Assembly: GCA_903921725.1 (NCBI GenBank)
Contig: CAIXRA010000015.1
Coordinates: 1 to 64,000 of the forward strand
Length of the DNA stretch: 64,000 nt
Reading direction: 5' to 3'
Source: an uncultured Lentisphaerota bacterium
GTDB taxonomy: Bacteria; Verrucomicrobiota; Lentisphaeria; Oligosphaerales; CAITYL01
The notes below the pieces were generated by a model. The model made no database searches. It saw only the letters and a program-made list of their open reading frames with translations, and had not been told where the DNA came from. Below are positions 8,998 to 17,870 of this stretch, piece after piece. A program made the position numbers and the translations under genes. The first letter of the stretch is position 1. Every line of letters starts with the position of its first letter.

Positions 8998-9368
8998 ATT
9001 ACTCCCGCACCTCCGACGACCAGCGCTACGCGCTTTACGCCAAGTGGCTCGACCACGAAGAGCCCGCCATCCGGGCGAACGCCCTGCTGTGCATCATCCA
9101 CCAAGCCAATTACCTGCTTGACAGCCAGATTGCCGCCCTGGAGGCGCAGTTCGTCGAAGACGGCGGGTACAGCGAAAAACTTGCCGCCGCCCGCCTCGTC
9201 GAGCGCAACCGCAGGAAAAACCGGACCGATCCGTCCGATAAAATCCCCCCCTGCCCGAAATGCGGGAGTGTCATGGTTTTGCGCACGGCGCACAAAGGCA
9301 ACCAGCCGGGCAGGCAGTTCTGGGGCTGTTCCGCCTACCCCGCTTGCAGAGGCCTGCTGGATGTTTGA
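8973..9368 (+). pseudogene. Headless four-helix-bundle 'suffix' domain plus topoisomerase-type zinc ribbon
   Basis: The reading frame opens right after a stop at 8970-8972 and runs 131 codons to TGA 9366-9368, with no ATG before codon ~98. Residues RTSDDQRYALYAKWL, ANALLCIIHQANYLLDSQI and EKLAAARLVERNR match the 'four helix bundle suffix' domain. It is followed by a C4 zinc ribbon (CPKCGS...WGCSAYPACRG) like the C-terminal fingers of topoisomerase I. In related PVC genomes this suffix normally follows a four-helix bundle or similar N-terminal domain; that part is missing here. GAC-N-GATC repeats sit at its 5' edge and at the linker between the two domains. I read it as a truncated remnant. 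Confidence 0.65.
9221..9240. repeat. GAC-N-GATC periodic repeat, copy 4
   Basis: GGACCGATCCGTCCGAT encodes the linker RTDPSD between the suffix domain and the zinc ribbon. Confidence 0.45.
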
Positions 9369-9422
9369 ACGCGCGGTCGCATGAGCCGGTCCGCCGGAGT
9401 TGCGGAGGCCGCAGGGAGCATA

Positions 9423-9457
9423 AGACTGATCCGACTGATCGGACCGATCGGTCGGAG
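9423..9457. repeat. GAC-N-GATC periodic repeat, copy 5
   Basis: This is the longest run: GACTGATCC, GACTGATCG, GACCGATCG, GTCGGA. It lies between the suffix-domain remnant and the end of uvrB. Its ACCGATCGGTCGGA segment is identical to that of copy 3. Confidence 0.6.
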
Positions 9458-9516
9458 AACTCGGGCGTTCGGCTTTCGCACGCGCATTTGCCCGCCCCTT
9501 TCAGCCGTCTTGTCTG

Positions 9517-9540
9517 CGCAATCTGTGAAATCTGTGGATT
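9517..9540. repeat. AATCTGTG tandem abutting the uvrB stop
   Basis: Two AATCTGTG units at nine-base spacing end at the base before the uvrB stop codon. The same words form the inverted repeat at 60760-60876. Confidence 0.5.
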
Positions 9541-11610
9541 CTACTTCCGCCCGCGCTTCGGCTTGGTCTTGATGCGGAGGTTGAGGGCGGGAGGCGTTTC
9601 GGGTTGCGGGTTGCGCGTTGCGGGTTGAGCGCCCCCGACTTCATGCGTCCCCTTCTTCAGTGCCGCGATCTGGTCGCGGAGCATGGCGGCGCGTTCGAAC
9701 TCGAGGACGGCGGCGGCCTCCTCCATCTCGCCCTCGAGCTGGCGGACGACCTCGGCGACGTCGTAGTCCTCACCGGCGTCGCGCAGCACCATTTCCGCGG
9801 TCTGTTCCGCCTCCTCGTAGAGGCGCAGGCTGGCCTGCACGGCGCGCTCGGTGGTGCGCGGGGTTATTTTGTTTTCCTGGTTGTACCGGAGCTGCCGTTC
9901 CCGCCTCTGCTGGGTGAGCAGGCGCATGCGCTGGATGCTGTTCGTCAGCACGTCGGCGTAGAGGATGACGCGGCCGTGGATGTTGCGCGCGGCGCGACCG
10001 GCGGTCTGCACCAGCGAGGTTTCGGAGCGGAGGAACCCCTCCTTGTCGGCGTCGAGGATGGCAACGAGCGCGACCTCCGGCAGGTCGAGCCCTTCGCGCA
10101 GGAGGTTGATGCCGACCAGGCAGTCGAAGTCGCCGGTGCGCAGGCTGCGGATGATCTCCACGCGCTCGATGGCGTCCACGCCGGAGTGCAGGTAGCGCAC
10201 GCGCAGGCCGAGGTCGCGCAGGTAGTCGGCCAGGTCTTCGGCGGTCTGCTTGGTGAGCGTGGTGACGAGCACGCGCTGCTGCTTCTCCGCGCAGCGGCGG
10301 ATCTCCTCCAGCACGTCGTCCACCTGGTGCTTGAGCGGCCGGACCTCGATCTCGGGGTCCAGCAGGCCGGTCGGGCGCACGACCTGCTCCACCGGTTTCG
10401 TCCGCGCCAGTTCGTACGGGCCGGGGGTGGCGGAGACGAAGATGCGCGGGGGGCAGACCTTCTCGAACTCGTCGAAGGTCAGCGGGCGGTTGTCCAGCGC
10501 GGAGGGCAGGCGGAACCCGTGCTCGACCAGGGTCAGCTTGCGGCTGCGGTCGCCGTTGTACATCGCCCGGAGCTGCGGGATGGTGACGTGCGACTCGTCC
10601 ACGACCATCAGGAAATCCTTCGGGAAATAGTCCATCAGCGTGTCCGGGTGCGAGCCGGGCGCGCGGCCGGTGAAATGGCGCGAGTAGTTCTCGATCCCCT
10701 GGCAGTAGCCGATCTCGCGGAGCATTTCGAGGTCGTAGTTCGTGCGCTGGAAGATGCGCTGGGCCTCGACGAGGCGGTTCTCGCGCTCGAACTTGCGGAC
10801 CTGCTCCTTCATTTCGGCGACGATGGCGGCGGACGCCTGCTCGAAGCGGCTCTGCGGAATAACGAAATGCTTGGCGGGGAAGATATTGGCGACGTCGAGC
10901 GAGTCGAGCTCCCGGCCGGTGAGCGGGTCGCGCCGGGTGATGCGCTCCACGGTGTCGCCCCAGAACTCCACGCGCAGCAGGTCGTCGCGGTAGGAGAGGA
11001 AGATGTCCACGGTGTCGCCGGAGGCGCGGAACTCGCCGCGCTTCGGGGCGACGTCGTTGCGGGAGTACTGGATGTCCACGAGTTTGCGCAGGAGCGCCTC
11101 GCGCTGGAGTTCGCCCCCGCGGGTGACGGTGGCGCGCATGGCGGCGATGTCCTCCGGCGCACCGAGGCCGTAAATGCAGGAGACGGAGGCGACGATGATG
11201 ACGTCGCGCCGCTCCATCAGCGCGGCGGTGGCGGCGAGGCGGAGCTTCTCGATCTCCTCGTTGATCGAGGCGTCCTTCGCGATGTAGGTATCGGTCTGCG
11301 GGATGTACGCCTCGGGCTGGTAGTAGTCGTAGTAGCTGACGAAATACTCGACGGCGTTCTCAGGAAAGAAGGTCTTGAACTCGCTGTAGAGCTGGGCGGC
11401 GAGCGTCTTGTTGTGCGAGATGACGAGCGTCGGGCGCTGCGTCTGCGCGATTACGTTCGCGAGCGTGAAGGTCTTGCCCGAACCGGTCACGCCGAGCAGC
11501 GTCTGCTCCCGCTCGCCGCGCGCCAGGCCGGCGGCCAATGCCGCAATCGCCGCCGGCTGGTCGCCCCCGGGCAAATAGGGCGAATGAAGGGTGAACGGAC
11601 GGTTTTGCAT
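9541..11610 (-). CDS. uvrB: Excinuclease ABC subunit B
   Basis: This 689-residue helicase-like subunit of nucleotide excision repair receives damaged DNA from UvrA and recruits UvrC. Walker A is [10 protein letters not shown] near residues 40-49. The damage-probing beta-hairpin is visible as [18 protein letters not shown]. Further helicase motifs ([39 protein letters not shown]) are intact. The UVR motif that pairs with UvrC is at the C-terminus ([18 protein letters not shown]). Length fits the family. There is no ribosome-binding site before the ATG at 11610; instead TATATT ends six bases upstream, so transcription could start at or next to the ATG (leaderless message). The gene stands alone between unrelated neighbours. 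Confidence 0.97.
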   Translation of the reverse strand: MQNRPFTLHSPYLPGGDQPAAIAALAAGLARGEREQTLLGVTGSGKTFTLANVIAQTQRPTLVISHNKTLAAQLYSEFKTFFPENAVEYFVSYYDYYQPEAYIPQTDTYIAKDASINEEIEKLRLAATAALMERRDVIIVASVSCIYGLGAPEDIAAMRATVTRGGELQREALLRKLVDIQYSRNDVAPKRGEFRASGDTVDIFLSYRDDLLRVEFWGDTVERITRRDPLTGRELDSLDVANIFPAKHFVIPQSRFEQASAAIVAEMKEQVRKFERENRLVEAQRIFQRTNYDLEMLREIGYCQGIENYSRHFTGRAPGSHPDTLMDYFPKDFLMVVDESHVTIPQLRAMYNGDRSRKLTLVEHGFRLPSALDNRPLTFDEFEKVCPPRIFVSATPGPYELARTKPVEQVVRPTGLLDPEIEVRPLKHQVDDVLEEIRRCAEKQQRVLVTTLTKQTAEDLADYLRDLGLRVRYLHSGVDAIERVEIIRSLRTGDFDCLVGINLLREGLDLPEVALVAILDADKEGFLRSETSLVQTAGRAARNIHGRVILYADVLTNSIQRMRLLTQQRRERQLRYNQENKITPRTTERAVQASLRLYEEAEQTAEMVLRDAGEDYDVAEVVRQLEGEMEEAAAVLEFERAAMLRDQIAALKKGTHEVGGAQPATRNPQPETPPALNLRIKTKPKRGRK

Positions 11611-11934
11611 GAGGACAATATAAGGAGGATTTCAGGAAGGGCGCGGAACCCGGGTGATCTTTCCGTTCACCTCCGGCAGCAGCACCCGCACCGACCACTA
11701 TCCCCGTCCGCATCCACAACCCACTCCGACATTGTGCTTTCCGTTTCGGACATTGCGCTGGATTTCCAGAATGACTCCGGCTATCTTGCCTCCATGCTTG
11801 AACCACAATGACCCACGGGCAGGCATTCCAATCGAAGATTCCCCGCACGGACCGGGGCATTGGCCCCTTACCCGGAATATGTTTTCGGCCGCACAACCTT
11901 CCACATCAGCCCACTCCCACCACAGGAATCCGCC
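11611..11934. other. Divergent uvrB / GH29 intergenic region
   Basis: The region carries the putative uvrB -10 element (TATATT, 11617-11622 on the opposite strand), a pair of GACATTG words 21 bp apart (11728-11755) listed separately, and a possible -10 TATCTT at 11782-11787 for the rightward GH29 gene. No gene is supported. Confidence 0.5.
11728..11755 (+). promoter_or_regulatory. Candidate XylR/AraC operator: two GACATTG words 21 bp apart
   Basis: GACATTG occurs at 11728-11734 and again at 11749-11755, exactly two helical turns apart. The spacer contains CTTTCC and the second word is preceded by TTTCG. The same arrangement, with the same CTTTCC and TTCCG features, occurs at 25031-25058 beside an XylR-like regulator gene. 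Direct repeats spaced by 21 bp are typical of AraC-family dimer sites. It lies about 180 bp upstream of the GH29 start. Confidence 0.55.
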
Positions 11935-13758
11935 ATGACCACCGCCAACAAGCTCCTCGTCGTCCTGTCTGCTTTGGCCGCGTTTGCCACACATGCGGGC
12001 ACCCTGCCGCAACCCGCACAGGCCACGGCGAGCTTCGACGCCCTCCATGAATCCCCGGAAGCCTACAACGCCCGCGCCCAGTGGCTCCGGGATGCCAAGC
12101 TCGGCGTGTTCCTGCACTGGACTCCCTCCGTGCTCTGCGGCGGCGAAGTCTCCTGGATCATGAGGCAGAACATGGGCGACATGCCCAAGGTCAGCAAGGA
12201 TATCTACATGAACCTGCCAAAGCAGTTCAACCCGAAAAATTTCGACGCAAAACAGTGGGTGAAGCTCTTCGAAGAGGCCGGCATCCGCTATGCAGTGATC
12301 GTACCGAAGCATCACGACGGCTTCGCGATGTGGGACACCAAGGTGGATCCCGGCATCCCGGACTGGACAATCATGAAAACTCCCTGGAGGCGTGATTACG
12401 TCAAGGAAGTCGCAGAGGCCTGCAACGGTTCGAAGGTTCAGTTTTGCCTCTACTACTCCGTGCTCGATTGGGTGAATCCACGTTACAAATCGAATGCAGG
12501 TGCCGACCTCACGGCGTATAAGAACGAGGTCTTCAAGCCGCACATGAAGGAATTGCTGACCCGATACGGCAAAGTGGGTTGCGTCTGGTTTGACGGCCAC
12601 TGGGAGGCCAGCTGGACCCATGCGGATGGCAAGGAAATGTATGCCTACATGCGCCGCCTGCAGCCGGGCACCCTGTTCGGCAACCGCATTGACCAGAAGG
12701 CGAAAAGCAGCAAGGCATGCTCGTGGACGGGCTCATTCTTCGACGCCCCCGACGCGGTGGGCGACTATCAGGCCCGCGAGATGGACGTGGGCAATTTCTA
12801 TATGGACAAGGCCTGGGACAACTGCTACAACCTGCGCGCCAATCCGTGCGGCAGCTGGTCATGGGTCAAGGATCAATACAACTGGCCGGTGCGCACCCGC
12901 GACGACGTGATCGGCAAACTCATCGAATGCATCGGCCGTGACGGCGGTTTATTGCTGGGCTTGGGCCCGCGCGAGGACGGCACCATCGACCGGGAGGACG
13001 CATCCGCCCTGCGCACCATCGGCGTATGGATGAAGGAGAACGCCGAGGCTGTTTACGGCACCCGCGGCGGCCCGTGGACGCCCGGGCCCTGGGGCGTCTC
13101 CACCCGCAAGGCTCGCAAGGTGTTTCTCTTCGTCCAGCAACTCCAGGATGGAAAGCTCACCCTGCCCGCCCTGCCCGCCAAGGTGCTTTCCGCCCGCATG
13201 TTGCAGGGAGCCCCGGTGGAACTCACCACCAACGACGGAATCATGACAATCAGCATCCCGCGCGGACGCCGCAATCTCAGCCCCGCCGCCATCGTCGAAC
13301 TGACGCTCGACCAGGACGCGTTGAAATTGTCTCCCATCTCCTCCTCCGCCTCCGCCGTCAACAACTACGCCCTCGGCAGGCCGGTGGAAGTCTCCAGCGT
13401 CTGGGCCGGGCGCGACACAACCGACCTCAAGCCCGCATTCATCACGGACGGCGAGGAATCCACCACTTGGGCGGCCGCGGAATCCGCCCGCAGCGCGACC
13501 GTTACAGTGGATCTTGGCAAGGAATGCACCGTCCGGAAAATCATCTTCTCCGACGCGCCGTACCGCCGCACCCGCGCCTTCGATATCGAGGCGCTGGTCG
13601 GCGACAAATGGCAGAAAATCGGTGACGGCACCGAAACGAACTTCTCCGGCAACGCCGAAATCAAAGTTGCCGATCTTAAAGCCCGGAAAATCCGCGTGAA
13701 CATCCGTCAGGCGTCCGACACACCCGTTGTCTCCGAAATACAGGTGCTCGGCAAATAA
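11935..13758 (+). CDS. Secreted GH29 alpha-L-fucosidase with discoidin-like tail
   Basis: A 607-residue exported glycosidase. A signal peptide (MTTANKLLVVLSALAAFATHA) leads into the GH29 barrel: AKLGVFLHWTPSV, the VPKHHDGFAMWD signature, and VWFDGHWE, whose Asp220 is the expected nucleophile by family rule. A beta-sandwich follows. From about residue 480 a discoidin/F5-8-type domain is visible (ALGRPVEVSSVWAGRD, ITDGEESTTWAA, VDLGKECTVRKI), probably carbohydrate-binding. GH29 enzymes release L-fucose from glycans. I chose the ATG at 11935 for its AGGAA six bases upstream and its clean signal peptide. It may be controlled through the paired GACATTG site upstream. It converges on another GH29 gene. 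Confidence 0.92.
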   Translation: MTTANKLLVVLSALAAFATHAGTLPQPAQATASFDALHESPEAYNARAQWLRDAKLGVFLHWTPSVLCGGEVSWIMRQNMGDMPKVSKDIYMNLPKQFNPKNFDAKQWVKLFEEAGIRYAVIVPKHHDGFAMWDTKVDPGIPDWTIMKTPWRRDYVKEVAEACNGSKVQFCLYYSVLDWVNPRYKSNAGADLTAYKNEVFKPHMKELLTRYGKVGCVWFDGHWEASWTHADGKEMYAYMRRLQPGTLFGNRIDQKAKSSKACSWTGSFFDAPDAVGDYQAREMDVGNFYMDKAWDNCYNLRANPCGSWSWVKDQYNWPVRTRDDVIGKLIECIGRDGGLLLGLGPREDGTIDREDASALRTIGVWMKENAEAVYGTRGGPWTPGPWGVSTRKARKVFLFVQQLQDGKLTLPALPAKVLSARMLQGAPVELTTNDGIMTISIPRGRRNLSPAAIVELTLDQDALKLSPISSSASAVNNYALGRPVEVSSVWAGRDTTDLKPAFITDGEESTTWAAAESARSATVTVDLGKECTVRKIIFSDAPYRRTRAFDIEALVGDKWQKIGDGTETNFSGNAEIKVADLKARKIRVNIRQASDTPVVSEIQVLGK

Positions 13759-13960
13759 GGCCTCCGACAGCCGGGCGTCAACGCGGCGAAGACATGCCGT
13801 GACGGAGCCCTGCCCGGCTGAGTCGAGTCAAGGGCGGGACTGGCTGCCGGCAGGCAGCAGCCTGCTCCGCGGGCGGTAACCCGGTGCCGCCGGCGGAAAA
13901 CGGCCTGCGCGTTTGCCGTTCACCTCACGCACAAGGACGGGGAACGCCGCCCCGGCCTCT

Positions 13961-15889
13961 TCACTTCCCGTACACTTCGAGCTGCTTCAGCAGGAGCGGT
14001 GCGGGCGTGGCCGGATGCGTCTGCAGGCGGATGAAGCGTGCCGGACGGCCGGGAATCTGGGCGCCGGAAACGAAGGTCGTGACGGGGAACTCCCAGCTTG
14101 CATCCGAGTTCGCCGCCTTCCACACTCCGATCCAAGCCTTGCCGTCCACGGACACGCTGGCGCACAGGGTGGCCATGCGGTTGGCGGCGTTTTCGGGATT
14201 GGCGTTGCGGACGAAAATGCCGGTGATCTTGACTTCCCGTCCCAGATCGATCTCCACAAACGGCGCGGCTTCCGGAGCCGTGTGGAGCGCGAAGGAGTTG
14301 GGTTGCATCTTCGCCACCAGCGTCGCGCCGCCGTCGACGGGCATCCACTGCGAGGTGGAACTGGCCTTCACTTTGGCACCGCGCGAAACGACCGCACCAT
14401 AGGTGCTGGGGTCGGTCGCGAAAGAACAGCCGCCCGGGGGGTCCGCCGAAATGGACGGTAGTCCGTCGAGCGTTTCGGTCATCGTGAGCACAACAACGAG
14501 GTCGCCGCAGATCGCACCCTGACCGGGAATGGCGAGCGTCAGGCGCGTGGTGTCCTGCTTGAACGGCACCTCCCCGCCGCCGGCCAGCAGCTTGGCGGAG
14601 ACAATCCGGCGCCCAGGAATGGCAGGCAGCGTCAGGCTGCCGGCGGCCGGACGCGAGAACAGATGAATGTAGGCCTTTTTCCCGTTGCGCGTGGAACCGC
14701 CCCATGCAGCGGGTTTCCACGGCCCGCCGCGCGTGCCGTAAATGGATTCGCCATTCGCCTTCAGCCAGTCTCCGATCTCGAAAAGACGCTGTTTCTGCGC
14801 CTCATCAAACGCGCCGCTCCAGCGCGGCCCCCATGAAAGCAGCAGGTTGCCGTTGCCGCAGGCCGCACCGGCAATCAGATGCAGGAGATGCTCAAAGGAA
14901 TGGGCCGGACTGCCCGTGTAGCACCAGGCATCCGAGAGCGGGATGCAGGACTCCCATGGACGCCAGTCCTGGAACGCGCCCAGATGCCCCTCCGGCGTGT
15001 CGTAGTCGCCCGGCAGCGAGGCGCGGTTGTTGATGACGATGCCCGGCTGGAGCTCGCGGATCATGCGGGTCACGTTCTCGGAATCCCACATCTCCCTGGT
15101 GAACATACCGTCCCACGACACGGCGTCCCACCACCAGATGTCAATCTTGCCGTACTTGGTGCAGAGTTCGCGGACGGCTTTCTTCATGTATGCCAGATAC
15201 TTGGCGTGGCGGGGCCCCAGCGGGCTGGTCACGCCCGGCTTCAGTACCCAGTTGTTCCCGCTGGCCGTCACCTTGCTCAAATCCACCGGCTGATAGTCCG
15301 GATGGTACCACTCGCGCTGGGCAAAGTAAAAACCGACCGGCATCTTGGCTGCGTGACAGGCGTCCACCAGTTCCTTGATGTAGTCGCGACCGAACGGCGT
15401 ATTGGTGATCCGGAAGTCCGAAAAAGCGGTGTCCCACATGTGGAACCCCTCATGGTGCTTGGCGGTCACCACGATGTATTTGAATCCCCCACGCCGGGCA
15501 ATCTCCACCCATTCCCCGGCGTTGAACTTCTCCAGCTTCATCTCCTTTCCCCACGTCGTCCATTCCTCCGTGCGCTTCTGGCCGTTGGCCGTAATGCCGG
15601 GGGTGTCCGGTGCATAGCGCGGGCTGATGCTGCCCCACGACAAATCCTTTTCCGCCTTGGAGGTGATGCCGAAGTGGATGAACATGCCGTAGCGCAGATC
15701 CTGCCACTGCCTCATCACCTCCGGCGACGCATAGTTGGAGGCTACCCACTGCGCCTTGGTGAAGTGTTCAAAGCGCACGCCACGCTGTCTGCCGGTGGGG
15801 AATTCATCACGCACGGCGGACTGCGCGAAAACCGGGAGGGAGGATAGGCTCAAGGCGACGGTCGTGACAAGCGTGGCGGAGATGTTCAT
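13961..15889 (-). CDS. Secreted GH29-family glycosidase with discoidin-like tail
   Basis: A 642-residue exported protein. The start at 15889 follows AAGGGA and a signal peptide ending ...SLPVFAQS. The GH29 fold is shown by LRYGMFIHFGI, VVTAKHHEGFHMWD, YIKELVDACHAAKMPVGFY and WWWDAVSWDG; Asp255 there aligns with the usual nucleophile, although the canonical WFDG context is replaced by WWDA. The last ~140 residues form a discoidin-like domain (KVKASSTSQWMPVDGGATL, VEIDLGREVKITGIFV). The altered pocket leaves alpha-L-fucosidase versus another GH29 specificity open. It is separated by a 500-bp gap from the six-gene operon upstream, so it probably has its own promoter. Confidence 0.88.
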   Translation of the reverse strand: MNISATLVTTVALSLSSLPVFAQSAVRDEFPTGRQRGVRFEHFTKAQWVASNYASPEVMRQWQDLRYGMFIHFGITSKAEKDLSWGSISPRYAPDTPGITANGQKRTEEWTTWGKEMKLEKFNAGEWVEIARRGGFKYIVVTAKHHEGFHMWDTAFSDFRITNTPFGRDYIKELVDACHAAKMPVGFYFAQREWYHPDYQPVDLSKVTASGNNWVLKPGVTSPLGPRHAKYLAYMKKAVRELCTKYGKIDIWWWDAVSWDGMFTREMWDSENVTRMIRELQPGIVINNRASLPGDYDTPEGHLGAFQDWRPWESCIPLSDAWCYTGSPAHSFEHLLHLIAGAACGNGNLLLSWGPRWSGAFDEAQKQRLFEIGDWLKANGESIYGTRGGPWKPAAWGGSTRNGKKAYIHLFSRPAAGSLTLPAIPGRRIVSAKLLAGGGEVPFKQDTTRLTLAIPGQGAICGDLVVVLTMTETLDGLPSISADPPGGCSFATDPSTYGAVVSRGAKVKASSTSQWMPVDGGATLVAKMQPNSFALHTAPEAAPFVEIDLGREVKITGIFVRNANPENAANRMATLCASVSVDGKAWIGVWKAANSDASWEFPVTTFVSGAQIPGRPARFIRLQTHPATPAPLLLKQLEVYGK

Positions 15890-16389
15890 GCGGTTCCCTT
15901 TTTGCGTCCGGGCATCCAGCCATAGGACACACACAGTTTCGCCAAGTTTCATATTCGTGAAAACAAATAATCGAAATGCGCAAAACAAGCAGCCAATACC
16001 GAAGTCGTTGGCGGCATACCGCGGGAAACCGCCACGATCCTACCCGCATTGCATGCTCCCGATACGCCTGCACCGAATCCGTAGCATGTCAGTGCCCGGT
16101 GCGGGCCGGTGGTAATGCCGCCGCGCGCGGCGACTTCCAGCATAAGCCGCAAAGCCGCCTCGATCCGGGCACAGGGTGGATCACGTCATCCTCATGGCCG
16201 GCCATTACCCAAACGTCCAGCTCCTGGTTGCGGACCAGGGGGGGCCGTGTCCCGTTGGAGTCTTTGTCCCTAATCCTGTCGCCCTCAGCCGCTCCTGTTC
16301 GGCGGCGGCGGTCAACGCCAGCGGTTGCCATGGCGGCGCGACGGCGCCGAGAGCGGCACCCCCTTGGACGGCGGCACTGGCGTGGCCGG
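15890..16389. other. 500-bp gap between two leftward GH29-type genes
   Basis: No complete gene is supported. On the reverse strand the first ~70 bp hold the likely control region of the 13961-15889 gene, including an inverted TTTCA/TGAAA pair (15947-15962). Around 16275-16300 a 22-base stretch is nearly identical to the end of the dehydrogenase gene at about 17886-17907 and can be read as TAAAEQERLR on the reverse strand. That may be a small relic of a similar C-terminus; it is too short to call a pseudogene. Confidence 0.4.
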
Positions 16390-17805
16390 CTATTTGGCGT
16401 GGAGCTGGAATTTCCGGATCAACGGGGTGCCAACCGATTTGGTGATGCGGACACGGACTTTGCTGACCGGGGTCGCCGGGCAGCGGCTGAGATAACGGCG
16501 GCCCACCGCCGTGCCGCGCGACAACTCAATCCACTCTTTGCCGTTGAAGCCTTCGATGACAAACTCGCGGATGCGGTGGCCGTAGCGGTAGTCCTCCCAC
16601 AAGTCGGCGTAAGCAATCTCTTTCAGGCCGCCAAGATTCAGGACGACCTCGTTGCCCGGCACCTGTTCGACCACGGCGACGGGATGGCCGAAGCGGCGCT
16701 CGATCTCGGCGCCAAGTTCCTGGTAGCGCTTCATGTCGTCGGGATGGACGCTGCCGTCCGCCATCGGCGCGCAGTTCAAGATCAGGAAGCTGTTGCGGCC
16801 GACCGATTGTTCGTAGCAATTCATCAAAGCTTCCAGGCTGCGGCGATGGTTCAGCGCATCGGGTCGCATGTGCCAGAAGTGGTCGTGCAGCGTGATGTCC
16901 GCTTCGTGCGGAGCCCAATAGGTGCCATCCGGATCATCATTGCTTTGCGCTTGATATCCATCCGCCTCATACTGCGTCTTGGGGTTTTTGGCAATCTGGC
17001 TCCACTGAATCGTCGACCAGCAGGGATACTTCACGGTTCCGGTTTCCGTGCCCGGCCAGCGGATGGTCGGGTAGGGATCATGACATCCGATCGCCTGAAC
17101 GACAGCCTTCGGAGCACGGGCGGCAATCGCTTTGCCAATTTTGGCCTTGATCGGTTGATCGATCCATATTTCGGTAACCAGATCGGCTCCCAGCCGGTCC
17201 ATGATTTCGTTAAACCGAGTACCAAAGACCTTATGCGCGTCATCCCATGTCTGCACTTTGTCCAACCGGCTGTATGAAACTGTATTTACGTCAGCCTTCT
17301 CGCTTAACGGCCGGGGCATCCAGAAGTAAAAACCCGCCTTAAGGCCATGCCGCCTGCAGGCGGCCGCGAATTCCTTGACCACGTCGCCGTTGCCGCCCTT
17401 GTAGGGGGTGTTGCCGATGTGATAGGAGGTGGTCTTGGTCGGCCACATGCAGAAACCGCCGCTGTGGGCGAGCATGAAGACAATCTCCTTGGCTCCCCAG
17501 GCCTTCGCCGCCATGCACCACTCGTTGACATCGAGCTTCTCGAACTTGATCTCCTTCATCGGCGTCGTGCCGTTGTCGTATTCCCCTTGCTGAATCGTGG
17601 CGGGGTCGAGCTGGATGAACATCGCCCGCTCCAGCTCCTGCCAGTCATACTGGACCTTGGTGGGGCGCGCCAGTTGTGCGGCGGCGGGATCGGCAACCGC
17701 CCGTTTCCAGGCGGCATCGTCCTTTACAGCCGCCTGCATGACGCTGGCGGACAAGGTCAGGAACAAGGCCCCGGCAATACACATTTCTGCAATAAACGTT
17801 TTCAT
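16390..17805 (-). CDS. GH29-like exported protein, divergent
   Basis: A 471-residue protein with a signal peptide (MKTFIAEMCIAGALFLTLSA) and a GH29-like barrel: ERAMFIQLDPATI, FMLAHSGGFCMWPTKT, FAAACRRHGLKAGFYFWM and EIWIDQP, where Asp216 takes the nucleophile position. The usual HHDGF signature is degraded to HSGGF, so activity on fucosides is uncertain. A C-terminal beta domain (LNLGGLKEIAYADL, REFVIEGFNGKEWIEL) resembles the tail of GH29 proteins from PVC bacteria. It is the last gene of the leftward operon, 65 bp after the two-Rossmann dehydrogenase, with GGAG upstream of the chosen start. Being secreted while its neighbours are cytoplasmic fits a hydrolase feeding the same pathway. Confidence 0.78.
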   Translation of the reverse strand: MKTFIAEMCIAGALFLTLSASVMQAAVKDDAAWKRAVADPAAAQLARPTKVQYDWQELERAMFIQLDPATIQQGEYDNGTTPMKEIKFEKLDVNEWCMAAKAWGAKEIVFMLAHSGGFCMWPTKTTSYHIGNTPYKGGNGDVVKEFAAACRRHGLKAGFYFWMPRPLSEKADVNTVSYSRLDKVQTWDDAHKVFGTRFNEIMDRLGADLVTEIWIDQPIKAKIGKAIAARAPKAVVQAIGCHDPYPTIRWPGTETGTVKYPCWSTIQWSQIAKNPKTQYEADGYQAQSNDDPDGTYWAPHEADITLHDHFWHMRPDALNHRRSLEALMNCYEQSVGRNSFLILNCAPMADGSVHPDDMKRYQELGAEIERRFGHPVAVVEQVPGNEVVLNLGGLKEIAYADLWEDYRYGHRIREFVIEGFNGKEWIELSRGTAVGRRYLSRCPATPVSKVRVRITKSVGTPLIRKFQLHAK

Positions 17806-17870
17806 GATCGTCCGCTCCATCTTGATGACAAAATTGCCCGCGAAAAAGAACAATGCCGGAAACGGCAATC

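Noticed and set aside
9604-11811. Rightward open frame of 735 codons opposite uvrB
   Set aside because: It is an antisense shadow of uvrB with composition-driven Val/Leu/Ala-rich sequence and no recognisable domain.
16089-16331. Leftward frame with VRNQELDVWVMAGHEDD
   Set aside because: Looks protein-like over about 20 residues but has no start context or wider similarity that I can name, so it is only mentioned as part of the gap.
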